Positions 12,472 to 22,467 of a DNA stretch of 64,000 nt are shown here, piece by piece. Origin of the DNA: Boswellia sacra (lineage: Eukaryota > Streptophyta > Magnoliopsida > Sapindales > Burseraceae). Each line of letters starts with the position of its first letter. The stretch's first letter is position 1. The DNA lies in assembly GCA_013180625.2 (NCBI GenBank), contig SNVD02013918.1:372001-436000 (forward strand), in the 5' to 3' direction. A program made the position numbers and the translations under genes. The notes beneath the pieces were generated by a model, which was not told where the DNA came from, did not search any database, and worked only from the letters and a program-made list of their open reading frames with translations.

Positions 12472-12984
12472 TGGCTTTCTATCATCATTTGAACTATTAA
12501 AAAGTCTCATTTTAGTTTTTCCTTCAATTTTCTTTGCTTTGGGTCTTTATTTTTTGGATAATTAAATAAGATGTAACTTTGATCTCTAAAGTTTCACTCT
12601 TGTCACGTTTGGTTCATCAAGTTTTATTTTGCTTTCGTGTTTGTCTTAATTATTTTGTAATTTGGCCAATAATTTTACACCACTTAACATGTCAATAAAA
12701 ATAATTAAAATACTGATGTAATTTTAATTGAATAGAATCAACTACAAATTTAAGTATTAGATTGAACAAAATTGAACCTAGTAGAATTGAAACTTAAAAA
12801 ACAAATAAAATCAAGTGCAAAAACTTGAAATATCAGAACCACAAATTTCTTTTTTCTTTTCTGGTTTCGTTTTTGTTTTAATGACTACATACTTGTTCTT
12901 TGTTTATCTTGAAAGATTTTGGTCATGAAGTTCTTTTAACCAATTTTTCAGAAAATTCCTTCTTGAATCCGTATGGCGTCAGTA
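12472..12984. other. Intergenic between hAT element 1 and RNase exon remnant
   Basis: AT-rich and gene-free. The part at about 12690-12860 is similar to 17045-17225 (both run through AAAATTGAA and AAACTTGAAATATCA-type stretches). This supports an old duplication of the whole RNase neighbourhood. Confidence 0.45.
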
Positions 12985-13072
12985 CAAAACATGAAGCTGT
13001 GCAGAAACAGGGGATAACTAGTAGACATTGTATTGTCAAGAACTTGATCAACATTCAACCGTTGGATCTCAT
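12985..13072 (-). pseudogene. RNase T2 exon 1 remnant
   Basis: Complement reads ATGAGATCCAACGGTT at 13072, then sequence closely matching exon 1 of copy 4 (ATCAAGTTCTTGACAA, TTTCTGCACAG). Codon 6 is a stop (TGA), and the FDFFYFVQQ-coding end is rearranged. No exons 2-4 lie to its left before RNase copy 2, so this is a lone remnant of another duplicate. Confidence 0.75.
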
Positions 13073-13158
13073 CTTTCTATGTAATATTGATTTCATCTTT
13101 CGTTGGATATAATCATTTCCTACATGACAAAATCATCTTAAGCTTCTAGCTTAATAAC

Positions 13159-14232
13159 TAGGGATGTCAAAATCCCAGGGTCGGGCCGGGCGGGGACCTC
13201 AATCCCCGGCCCCGGCCCTGGTACATCATTTAATTACCCGGTCCTGAAAAATTCCTCGGAATTTTCGGGGCCGGATAATTTAATTCCAGGTCCGGTTATA
13301 TTAATTCCCCCCAATGATCCTTGGATTTTTTAATTCTATTTTTTATTTTAAAAAAATTGTACTTATATTTGCTTTTGTGAGCTTTTACTGAAGCGGTAGA
13401 TGTAGCCTGGTGGTGTGGTACTCTCTAAACATTCTTGCACATGTAGACTAGCTGGACGTACTTTTTTTTCCATCCTCTATTGTCTACAATTCAAAAAATG
13501 CTGCATTTCCAAGCTCTTAACAACTCCACCTCTGTCAATATTTAGACATCCTCTATTGTCTATAATTCATTTGTCATTTGCTCCAACCTGCAAATACAAG
13601 GCCGTTATAGTTAAATATGATGCAAAAAGGCAAAAAAACAAAGCTAATACAAGCAACTTGCCAAAACGCTCGACAAAAATCTACGTGCTCGATAGAGCTC
13701 GACACGACTCGACATGTAAGTGTCGAGTGTCGGATGATGCATCTGACACTCGATGTCTTCTAAAATTGACTGATATTGAGTGTCGGTTGTGAATCCGACA
13801 CGACTCGACATGTAAGTGTCAAGTGTCGGATGCATCATCTGATACTCGATGTCTTCAAAAATAGACTGATATCAAATGTTGGATTTCATGATGTCGGGTG
13901 TCGGATTCCGTCGAGCGTTAGATTTTATATTGTCGAGTGTCGGATTTCATGATGTCAAGTGTCGGATTTCATGATGTTGAGTGTCGGATTCCGTCGAGTG
14001 TCGAATTTTATATTGTCGTAAATTAAATAAATTAAATAAAATATATTTTTATATTTATTCCAGGCCAGGGCCGGGCCGGGCCGAGGAGCCTAGTTCCCGG
14101 CCCCTACCCGGGCCCGGGCGTTCCCCTGGATTCCTCTCCCCGTCCCTGGCCATTCTCCCCGAAAATCGGCCTGACAATATTGGGCTGGGGATCCGGGTAC
14201 CCGGCCCTGCCCGGACAATTTTGACATCCCTA
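13159..14232. mobile_element. hAT-like non-autonomous element 2
   Basis: 1074 bp with exact 8-bp TSD TTAATAAC (13151-13158 and 14233-14240) and a perfect 15-bp terminal inverted repeat TAGGGATGTCAAAAT. GC-rich CCGGCCCC blocks lie just inside both ends. The interior holds a minisatellite (13690-14015) and a plus-strand A-box-like TAGCCTGGTGG (13403-13413) without a clear B-box. No transposase frame. Confidence 0.92.
13690..14015. repeat. GTCGAGTGTCGGAT minisatellite inside hAT element 2
   Basis: Begins with two copies of a 96-bp unit (GACACGACTCGACATGTAAG at 13701 and 13797). It then continues as shorter variants built from TGTCGAGTGTCGGAT plus TTCATGA or TCCG linkers. Similar CGAGTGTCG motifs occur at 56250-57370. 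Confidence 0.8.
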
Positions 14233-14282
14233 TTAATAACGCAAACTAATTTAATCACTTAATTTGTGAAAGCGATTACAAG

Positions 14283-15018
14283 TAGGAATGACAATTTGAC
14301 CCTGCCGAGGGCGGGGATCCGGAAAATCCGGACGCTTGGGGCCAAGTAATAAATCAAAAAATTGGGAAATTTGGCCAGGGTCGAGGAGAAATTTTCTGCC
14401 CCGGACGGGGCCGGGGTGGGGGGCTGGGGCCAAGGACCCGGAATTAAATCCCGGGGATGCAATCGAAATTTGAAATTATGTTATGTAAAAATACTTTTAA
14501 GTCATATTAGTTTTTAATCCTTACTTTGGCCCTTTATTTAAATTTAAGTCCAAAGCCAGCCTAAATCTTGCTAAGATTTTTTAGTTTAATATCCATTAGA
14601 TGCGCCAAGCCCAGCCCACCTCCAAGTAAAGTGTGTTAAAAAATTTTTTCTGCTCTCTGCATGAATGGAAACGGTGCATTACCATTGGGCTGCAGAGCAT
14701 TTCGTGTCTATATATATGCCAGCCATGTCCAAGGAAATTGTGTTAAAAATTTTCTGCAGCCCCTAGGGTTCGAACCCTTCACCCAATATAGATGAAACCA
14801 ATGCACTATCACTGGGCTGCAGACCATTTCGCATATAACTTCGCTGCCGCATATATATATATATACCATATAAAAAGGTATCAGAATTAAAAAAAAAATG
14901 CAACCCGGGTTTTAATCCCAGGTTATTGGAAAACCCAGCCCCAGCCAGGGAAAAATATTTTAGGGAATTTTTCGGGGCTAGGGCCGGGGACTGCCGGCCC
15001 CGGGTTTTGCCATCCCTA
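14283..15018. mobile_element. hAT-like non-autonomous element 3
   Basis: 736 bp, only 50 bp right of element 2. Termini are TAGGAATGACAA and TAGGGATGGCAA (read inwards). The TSD is ATTACAAG/ATTGCAAG (14275-14282 and 15019-15026, one mismatch). GC-rich ends as in the others. The centre carries two diverged tandem copies of about 110 bp (about 14625-14715 and 14737-14840). The second holds a minus-strand tRNA-like module with B-box GGGTTCGAACCC (about 14766-14777) and A-box CAGCCCAGTGATAG (about 14808-14821). In the first copy only the A-box remains. Confidence 0.87.
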
Positions 15019-15035
15019 ATTGCAAGATAAGGCCA

Positions 15036-15105
15036 AGATGAATTTCTTTGTTTTCCTGTTGATGATTTTTGGTTCAATGAATTTTATTACCACACTAGAG
15101 TGTAA
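15036..15105. pseudogene. Fragment of the PPR gene 3' end (copy a)
   Basis: GATGAATTTCTTTGTT through TTTTATTACCACA matches 36403-36452 with scattered differences. That stretch is the 3' flank and last codons of the PPR gene. It lies between RNase remnants in the order RNase then PPR tail, the same order as the real genes further right. Confidence 0.65.
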
Positions 15106-15437
15106 TCAACCCTTACATCCTACCAGGACTAAGTCAGGGGGTCAACCTCAAGCCTCTGATGTACGACGACGCAATCAATCCTATCAAAAGTCATAGCTGA
15201 TGACAAAGGCCCAATCAATCCCTATATCCTACTAGGATCAAGCTTGGGAATCCACCCCATGATACTATCCGTTTGGACCTTACTTCAAGAATCTCTTACG
15301 GTACAAGTCTACCGTCAAGGCCAAGTGATGCTCCTACGTCAATTTTGTTCACTTAATTTTCAGATATTTTTATTGAGCTTGTTTTTTAGTCTATCTGTAA
15401 TTGATAATAAACTCAGTTCTAGTCCTAGACCATGGCT
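15106..15437. other. Intergenic, left of RNase T2 copy 3
   Basis: Holds two related 20-25-bp stretches (CAACCCTTACATCCTACCAG and CAATCCCTATATCCTACTAG). No gene seen. Confidence 0.4.
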
Positions 15438-15955
15438 CTAAAAGGAAGGGAATTTGATCTCAGATGCACACGCTCGATCCACTAATCCAGGACAGTTAAT
15501 CAGCTCTAAACCTGATAGATCAATGCACACATAAATCTGGTGAAGCTGGCCAGTACTTGATGCATCAGCACTGCATTCAACTTCAGGGTCATATCTAAAT
15601 GCACATCCAATACTTTCTTTTACGCTGTATAAGCTATACATAGTCCCATTTGGTTAAATTCTTGTAACACCATAAAAATTTTCCAATTTAGTAGTGGCCT
15701 TAAGAACACCTCCATTCAATATATCAACAACCAATTGAATGTCATCCAGGATTCATTACCTGAATTCTTAAGAGTTTGCAGAAGATCAAACTTGTCTTTG
15801 AAGTTGAGATTTGCTCTGAAGTAATGCTGCTCAAGGACAAACTCTAAGCATGTTCCATGTTTATTCCATTCATGTGCCCAAAACTTTGAGGTATTGCCAC
15901 GTGGGCATGATAGAGTTGGCCAACTGACTTGCATTGTGCTGATTAAGTCTGTGAT
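15438..15955 (-). pseudogene. RNase T2 copy 3, exons 3 and 4 only
   Basis: Exon 3 (15955-15760) is open and keeps CAS II as HEWNKHGTC, but is one codon shorter than the 199-nt norm, just after EQH. Exon 4 is about 15661-15438. Its acceptor CAG has become CAA, and the third codon is TAA. Exons 1 and 2, including CAS I and the signal peptide, are absent to the right, so the copy is dead. The C-terminal part (VECSADASSTGQLHQIYVC) is still readable. Confidence 0.88.
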
Positions 15956-16559
15956 CTGTGACATACAAACTATATCTAATGATAAAAGGCTGAAAATGCC
16001 CTTAATCCTTGTGAATTTTGTGGTAGTAAGATTAATTTTCTTTTCTTCTATTTGATTTGCAGTTCTATACAGCTTCTTATGTTGTTTTGAAGTTAAATCA
16101 AAATCAAATTGACAGGGAATAGTAGCAAGAAACAAAATAGTAAAACTCACATAAACACACACTCAATACTCGCTCAATCAACACTCAATCTTCCGCTCAA
16201 CACTCAAGCAGCATTCTATTAATTTTTAACATATTGAAATAATCAATGTCTAATCAAGTCTATCAAAATAATAATGAAAACCTATATTTATGCTAAACTA
16301 ACCCTAACGACGTAAGACATATAATTCTAAACAGATTTGGAAATTAAGTTAAAGTAGGAAAAGTCAAAATCCTCAATTAAGTCAAAATTTCAAAGTAATA
16401 AAATTCCTAATTCAATTAAACCCCAAATAACTAATTATTGGAAAGACTCAATTATATTTAATGTACATATATTAACATATCATGTTCATGAAGCATGTGC
16501 ACAACGTTATACATATACATTGCTTCTGGTGATTAGGTAACTTGGCAAGTGCTTTTGGT
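15956..16559. other. Rearranged region replacing RNase copy 3 exons 1-2
   Basis: No RNase exons. A stretch at 16150-16215 is rich in ACTCAA repeats (CAACACTCAATC type), resembling in reverse the GAGTGxGGATTTGAGTG stretch in the solo LTR at 18745. It may be an LTR fragment. Confidence 0.35.
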
Positions 16560-16639
16560 CAATATTTGGCATATTTTGATAATGGCAGATCTGGTCAAAC
16601 CCAACCAACTCAGTAATATTTGATTGGTGACAAACTAAA

Positions 16640-17035
16640 ATTGAAGAGTGAAACAATGGCATAATTATTTTAGAAAATAGCTACTTTTGGAGTTGTTTTT
16701 TAATCGATAGATTAGTCTTTTCTTCAGGTAAGCATTTATGGATGGTGATATCCAAATGCTAAAGGACTTAAAAATGGCAAACTCTTCCCTTCAGAATTCA
16801 AACTACCAACAACATATCCTTGTCAAAATAAATACCCCATGGCCTCATAGAATAATAGCAGCTCTTAAACCATTAAAGTTTTCTACTGTCTAAAGGAAAA
16901 ATCCCTCTAGTTACAAAGATAAATTTCTTTGTTATCCTTTTGATGATTTAGGTTCAATGCATTTTATTACCAAAAATTTCAATAACAGCACGCACTCAAA
17001 AGTTCTTCACCACACGAATTAGCACGTTAGTGTAG
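16640..17035. pseudogene. Duplicate of the PPR 3' flank and PPR gene end (copy b)
   Basis: 16645-16910 matches 35910-36170 (for example GCATTTATGGATGGTGATAT against GCATTTATGGACGGTGATAT, and TGGCAAACTCTT). 16920-16990 matches 36403-36475. After a deletion of about 110 bp, AGTTCTTCACCACACGAATT at about 17005 matches PPR coding sequence at about 36580-36600. This is a truncated copy of the DYW-end of the neighbouring PPR gene and its flank, marking the right edge of the duplicated unit. Confidence 0.78.
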
Positions 17036-17877
17036 AATTAAACATCAATGTAATTCACATTAAATTGAATTAATTAAAATATTAAGGATCATATTAAACA
17101 ATAATAAATTTCAAGGATTCTGTTGAACTTAGTAGAATAGAACTGTAGAACACTATAATAAGCCAATTGAAATTTAAAATAATGAACAAAACCAAGTACG
17201 AAAGTTGAAATATCATAATTACATTCTTTACTCTAATAAACATGTTAAAACCACAACAGAGATGATATGCTTTTCTGTTTTGTGGTGCATGTCAATTTAC
17301 TTTTTTTATGTTAACACAATAATGTTAGTATACAACATTACACTTCTGCCGAGTGTAATGTGGTCATGAAAATCAATTTTTTTTTTCACATAATTATGAG
17401 ATATTGTCCTTGAACTAGTTTCTAGTATAACTGATGATCATCCCAGTTCTAGTCCTAGCTTTAGAAGCAAGGGAATCTGATCTCAGATGCACACCCTCCC
17501 TCTGCTAATCCAGGACATTCAATCAGGTCTGAAACCGATGGATTAGTGCACAAATAAATCTAGTAAAGCTGGCTGGTATTCCATTTATCAACGTTGCATT
17601 CAACTCTAGGGTCATTTCCAACTACACCTCTAATACTTTCTTTGATGCTGAATAAGCTGTACGACGTCCCCTTTGGTTCAATTCCTGTAACACCATAATG
17701 TAACAATAGTCTTAAGAACAGGTCCATCTAATATATGAACAACCAATTTAATATCATCAAAGAGGACAAGATAAATAGATCAAAATAATAACAATAAGTG
17801 CTGATTACCTGAATTCTTAAGAGTTTGTAGAAGATCAAACTTGTCTTTAAGATTAGGACTTGCTTCAAAATAGTCAT

Positions 17878-19291
17878 TGTTAGGTCAATCCATATGGATT
17901 GCCACATGTTCAACTATGTGGCATTGGCATTGCTTTGTTGGCATTTTAAAGAAAATATAGATCTTGATATTTTATTTGTTATTTTCTTGTTTCAACTCAA
18001 CTGGGCCAGTTAGGAAACTCTTAACTGCAGAATATTTCCAAAATCTATTTTTAATCTTTGGAAGGATTTTTATTTGATTTTGCTTTAGGAAAGATTCTTT
18101 ATTCTGTTTCATTATTGATTATTTTTGTTTTCTTAAGCATTCGAGATTGCAGATATGGAAAGATTTTGGAAATCCTTATACAGTAAGAATACAGAATATT
18201 TGTTTTCCTATTTTGCTCCATACTTGTTTCCTATTTCAGTTTACTTTGATTTTATTGCTTCAATTAGGAAAGACTTAACTGTTAAATATTATCAAGATAT
18301 TATTTTCGGTTTTCTAAAGTGTTTATTTTGTCTTATATTAGGAAGGATTATGATCATGATTATTCATTGAATATCTTAAACGTGATTTATATTTCCTTGA
18401 CTTCAAGATATGTAGGTTATTTGATTGATATCAAAAAGATCTTGAAAAATCCTTATTGGATAAGGATCGCTTGTTGGATGAGTTCTAATATAAGAAAACT
18501 TTTATTTCATGTGCAGCTTAGGAGATTAAAAGATTATTTCCTATTATTTATTGATCATTATCTCTTAAATTATGTTGAAGACCTCATGAGATAAAGAAAC
18601 GAATTACAGCTGAATGGGAACACTATATAAAGCAATCTTCACGATTGGAAGACTTACGCATTCAACGAAGAAAACAAGTGAAAGTGAAGCTGTGAGAGCT
18701 AGGCTGAATTGCGTCTTTTTATTATGCCTTTGTTTTTGTGAGAGTTTTGAGTGTGGATTTGAGTGCGGATTTGAGTGCTTGCTTGAGTTTGTAATGTTTT
18801 TAAGTCTATAAGGCTTGAGGGATAATTGCTTTCATGAGTCTGTAACTGGTATCGTGGTCGTGTCTTTTTTAACTGATGTAATTATGATATTTGTGACTGA
18901 TAAAGTGCAAACAACTTTGTTGAGCTTTATCTTTGTTGAGTATTGCTAGGAGAGTGTTTTACGGTAAAAAAGAGTCTTGATCTGTTAGGCAGAGAAGTGC
19001 AATAAGGTTAGGAAGTTGGTTTACTAAGTTGAAGTTCTTGGAGAGAGAGAGTGTATAGGTTACAAAGAAAGGTAAGTGAGAGAGAAAGGGGATTTCTTTT
19101 TCTATAAATCCAAGTAATTTGTAATCTGGAACAAGTTATGGGATTGCAACTTAGCTGCTCGTGGATGTAGGCTAATTATAGCCGAACCACATAAAACTTC
19201 TCTGTGCACTTTTACTTTTCTACTGGTTACGTTTTATATAACTATTTTAGTTTCATGTTACGTAACTAAATCCATGGCTTCAGAACTTACA
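17878..19291 (+). mobile_element. Solo LTR (Copia-like, 1.4 kb) in RNase copy 4 exon 3
   Basis: 1414 bp beginning TGTTAGGTCAAT and ending GAACTTACA, with 5-bp TSD GTCAT (17873-17877 and 19292-19296). There is no primer-binding site, internal domain or second LTR, so it is a solo LTR left by LTR-LTR recombination. A TATA box (ACTATATAAAG, about 18623) and a U5-like block (CGTGGATGTAGGC then CCGAACCACATAAA, about 19160-19195) show plus orientation. The open frames at 18155-18811 fall inside it and are not genes. It interrupts the codons just after the GHGTC-like CAS II region. Confidence 0.92.
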
Positions 19292-19708
19292 GTCATGCTA
19301 GTCAAGGACAGACTCTGAGCATGTTCCATGTTTTTCCCATTCATGTGACCAGAACTCTGAGCCATTGCCACTTGGGCATGCCAGAGTTGGCCAACTAACT
19401 TGTATTCTGTTTATTAGGTCTGTGATCTTTGATATACAGCTAAGAAACTTAAGTATATATGCTGGTAAAAAGCTTCAAATTTATTATCTATAATATCATA
19501 TTAAATCCATATCAAATTTTCTCTAATTTACAAAGGGAGATATCTTGGATTCATTGTAAGTCTTGTTAGGATCGCAGTAAGATGGCCATCAGTTATTGTT
19601 GTAGTTGGGCCAAAGTCCATGAATGCTGAAATTTATTCCAGGTTTTCCTGTTGTTGGATAGCAACAACTTTCCTGTGTGTCACAATATGGGCCTAGCCAC
19701 TGAATCAG

Positions 19709-19715
19709 AAAGATA

Positions 19716-19749
<34 letters not shown>

Positions 19750-19758
19750 CATGCATGC
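19709..19758. repeat. (TATG)n microsatellite
   Basis: An AT run, then about seven GTAT units, then GCATGCATGC, in intron 1 of RNase copy 4. The Gypsy element inserted at its right end. Confidence 0.85.
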
Positions 19759-21824
19759 AACAACCATAATTTTTTTGATAGGGCTATATAAGTCATTACA
19801 TGAGTTAGTCAAGGACAATAATAATAAATAAAAAAAGAGTTTTAATTAGATTTAAATTGGAAGAGATAAATAGTGGTTAAACTTTATCTCTTTTGAAATA
19901 TATTCACCTCATCTAGTATATATAAACAATATTATAATATTACAATTAGGGTTTTAAACGTGAAAGCTAGGTGGAGGCTTTGAAACTCAGAGAATTTAAA
20001 GGTAAGATCGTGTTCTTCTCAATTTGTTATAATGATTATTTACTAGAAATTATTGTTGTCTAGATTCATACTAGGATTTTTGCAGAGGTTTAATGAACAG
20101 TTTATGATTTTTGAATTTATTAAGAATCTTAATAGAATTTCAGTATGCTCTTTTTATATGTTGTTATAGACAAAAATATGAACATGGAGAATTTTATTTC
20201 ACAAAAAAAGTCAACATTTCAATTTATTATAAATTTTTGAACTTTCTGTTGAAATCCTGAAAAATACTGTGGATCCTGAATGTTACAAATTTCAAATTTT
20301 TTTTCATATGCTAGAGGAGTCAAAAATTTCTCAAATTTTATATGCTACTTTTTCAAGATGATGTATATGATTTTGTAAATTTTCAGGATTTTTAAACATG
20401 GAGAATAATTGTTATGAAATTTTGAATTTGAAACGTCTTAATCTAGAAATTTTGGATAGAGTTTACTGGCAGAAAATGAAAATCTTTAAAAAATAGTCTC
20501 TACTCGTAAATTGCTTTGAAAATTTTTACTTGAATAATCTGTTTCTAATTTGCCTCTGCAAAATCCTAGATTAATCAGATTAAGATATAACTTTCTAAAA
20601 TTTCTGGAATCACCTCTATTCAAAGAATGAGACTTAGACAGAACAGTTTATTTAGGAATTTTTAAGGGAATTTTGTAGCACATTTTAGGTGTTGAGTTTA
20701 TGAATTTATCAAAATGTTTTCTGGTTATGTCTTAGGACAATCGTTGGATGAGTAGGAGGTAGGCTATTCCTCTTTTTGGATCAATCAAGGTAAGTAACAT
20801 CATACATGTACTGTGATTAAAGTGTAACGTGTTCTTAATGAATATCTTGATCTGTTAGAAAATATTTTTATGAGATATTATATGAATTATTTTCTGTTTT
20901 AAAATATAAATTATATAATTAGAATCTTTTAAATTAATTCTCAAAAACCGTTTTTTTGTTAAAAATCGTTTTGGTGAAAGGAACTTTCAACAAATTATTT
21001 TTACAAAAATTCAAAATATATGTTAAATGTTTCCTTGACATTTTAGAAGTTTTGATATTTTGATGACCTTATGATTATCTACGAAAACTCATTAAACTAT
21101 GTACTGTGAGTATTGTGTTATTTGCCATAGTTTTGAAATGTTTGGACTCATTATCCATAGTAACTGAATACTATTATGAACTCTAAATTCTAATCCCAAC
21201 TGTGGTATTAGTATGCACACGACTTTCTGGCCGGGTCACCGGGATTACAGGTGATATTAATGTCTGAATTTTGGGCCGGGTCACCAGGATTACGGGTGAC
21301 ACTATGTGACATGAGTCGATGAATTTTTTTTATCTTTAATGATATTGAATGATTTCTTTGATCTTAAATGTTACAAATGTTTATGACTCTGTTTTTATTA
21401 AGATATGATTCTGGAATTGAAGTACTAAACTATGAATTATAAGATGTTTTTATAATTGTTTTAAGATACTAAATGGTTGTGTGTGATTTTACTGACCGAG
21501 TTGACAGCTCACCTCTCGTCTCTAACATTTTGCAGAGTAGTATTAGAAGTTAATAGTTGGGCTTGCTGGTTGAATTTGAAGCTTTATTTCATTTTGGAAT
21601 TATGCAATAAGAAGACCTTTGTTACTATAATTGTGTTCGAAACTTTAAATTATTAGACTATGATCTGATTAAAGAGATATTAAACTAGATGTCTCTTTTT
21701 ATTATTTGTTATTGTTACTTTTCTTAATAAGGTGCATTATTGAAGTTCTTTTGTTCTAGAGATTTATTGTTAGTAATTTCCTAGCGTATTAGCAATATTT
21801 GTGTTTCGATTTTGGACCGTTACA
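19756..21824 (+). repeat. 5' LTR of the Gypsy element
   Basis: 2069 bp. Its last 774 bp (from 21051) align with 28892-29643, including the repeated GGCCGGGTCACC-GGGATTACAGG motifs. Many substitutions and small indels separate the two, so the insertion is old. Confidence 0.85.
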
Positions 21825-22467
21825 GTTACGGTATCAGAGCCTAGGTATATGATTCTGTAAATTATAAAATGATAGAGACTTAGAACTACGTGTTTATCTC
21901 TATTATTTTAGATCTTAAAAATTTGTTTTCTGACTCTAATAGGAGATCATGGCTAGTGAGGGTTCTGAGTTTTCTAGTAGACAAGAGAAGCCTTTGAGAA
22001 AGATGTACAATCAAGGAGAAAGGTTTCAGCAGTGAGGGATTATCCTCTAGGATGTGGACCCAATAGTTTCATCTCCAGTGGTGACAAGTCCATAATAATG
22101 GTGGTGCTACCAGAAAATCAAAAATCAGAGGAGGATGACCAAGTGAGGATATAGAGAATCAGAGTAATGAAGTTACAAGTTTAAAAGATGTTAAGGGAGC
22201 TGACATAAAGAAAACTTGTTTGAACCATTTTCCGATTAGGATGAGAGTTCCTTTTTGTTCCAAAGTTTCTAAATGTGAAAAATAAATGTTATCTTAGAAA
22301 GTAAAGATTAAGATTTGGATTTGAGTTTGTTACTCATTAGATGTTCTTAGACATATGATCATATGATAGTGGTTTGAGAATTCTTATTTATTTATTTATT
22401 ATTTAATAAAAATATAGACTATTTACGTGATTTCTTATTAAATTTTGTATGTTATGTTAAGCCTAAG

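Noticed and set aside
14766..14821. A true tRNA gene
   Set aside because: A and B boxes are visible, but I could not build a full cloverleaf with acceptor pairing and anticodon loop. Reported only as tRNA-like modules.
18155..18811. Chain of plus-strand open frames (71, 91 and 65 codons)
   Set aside because: They fall wholly within a solo LTR with clear borders and a target duplication, and have no domain.
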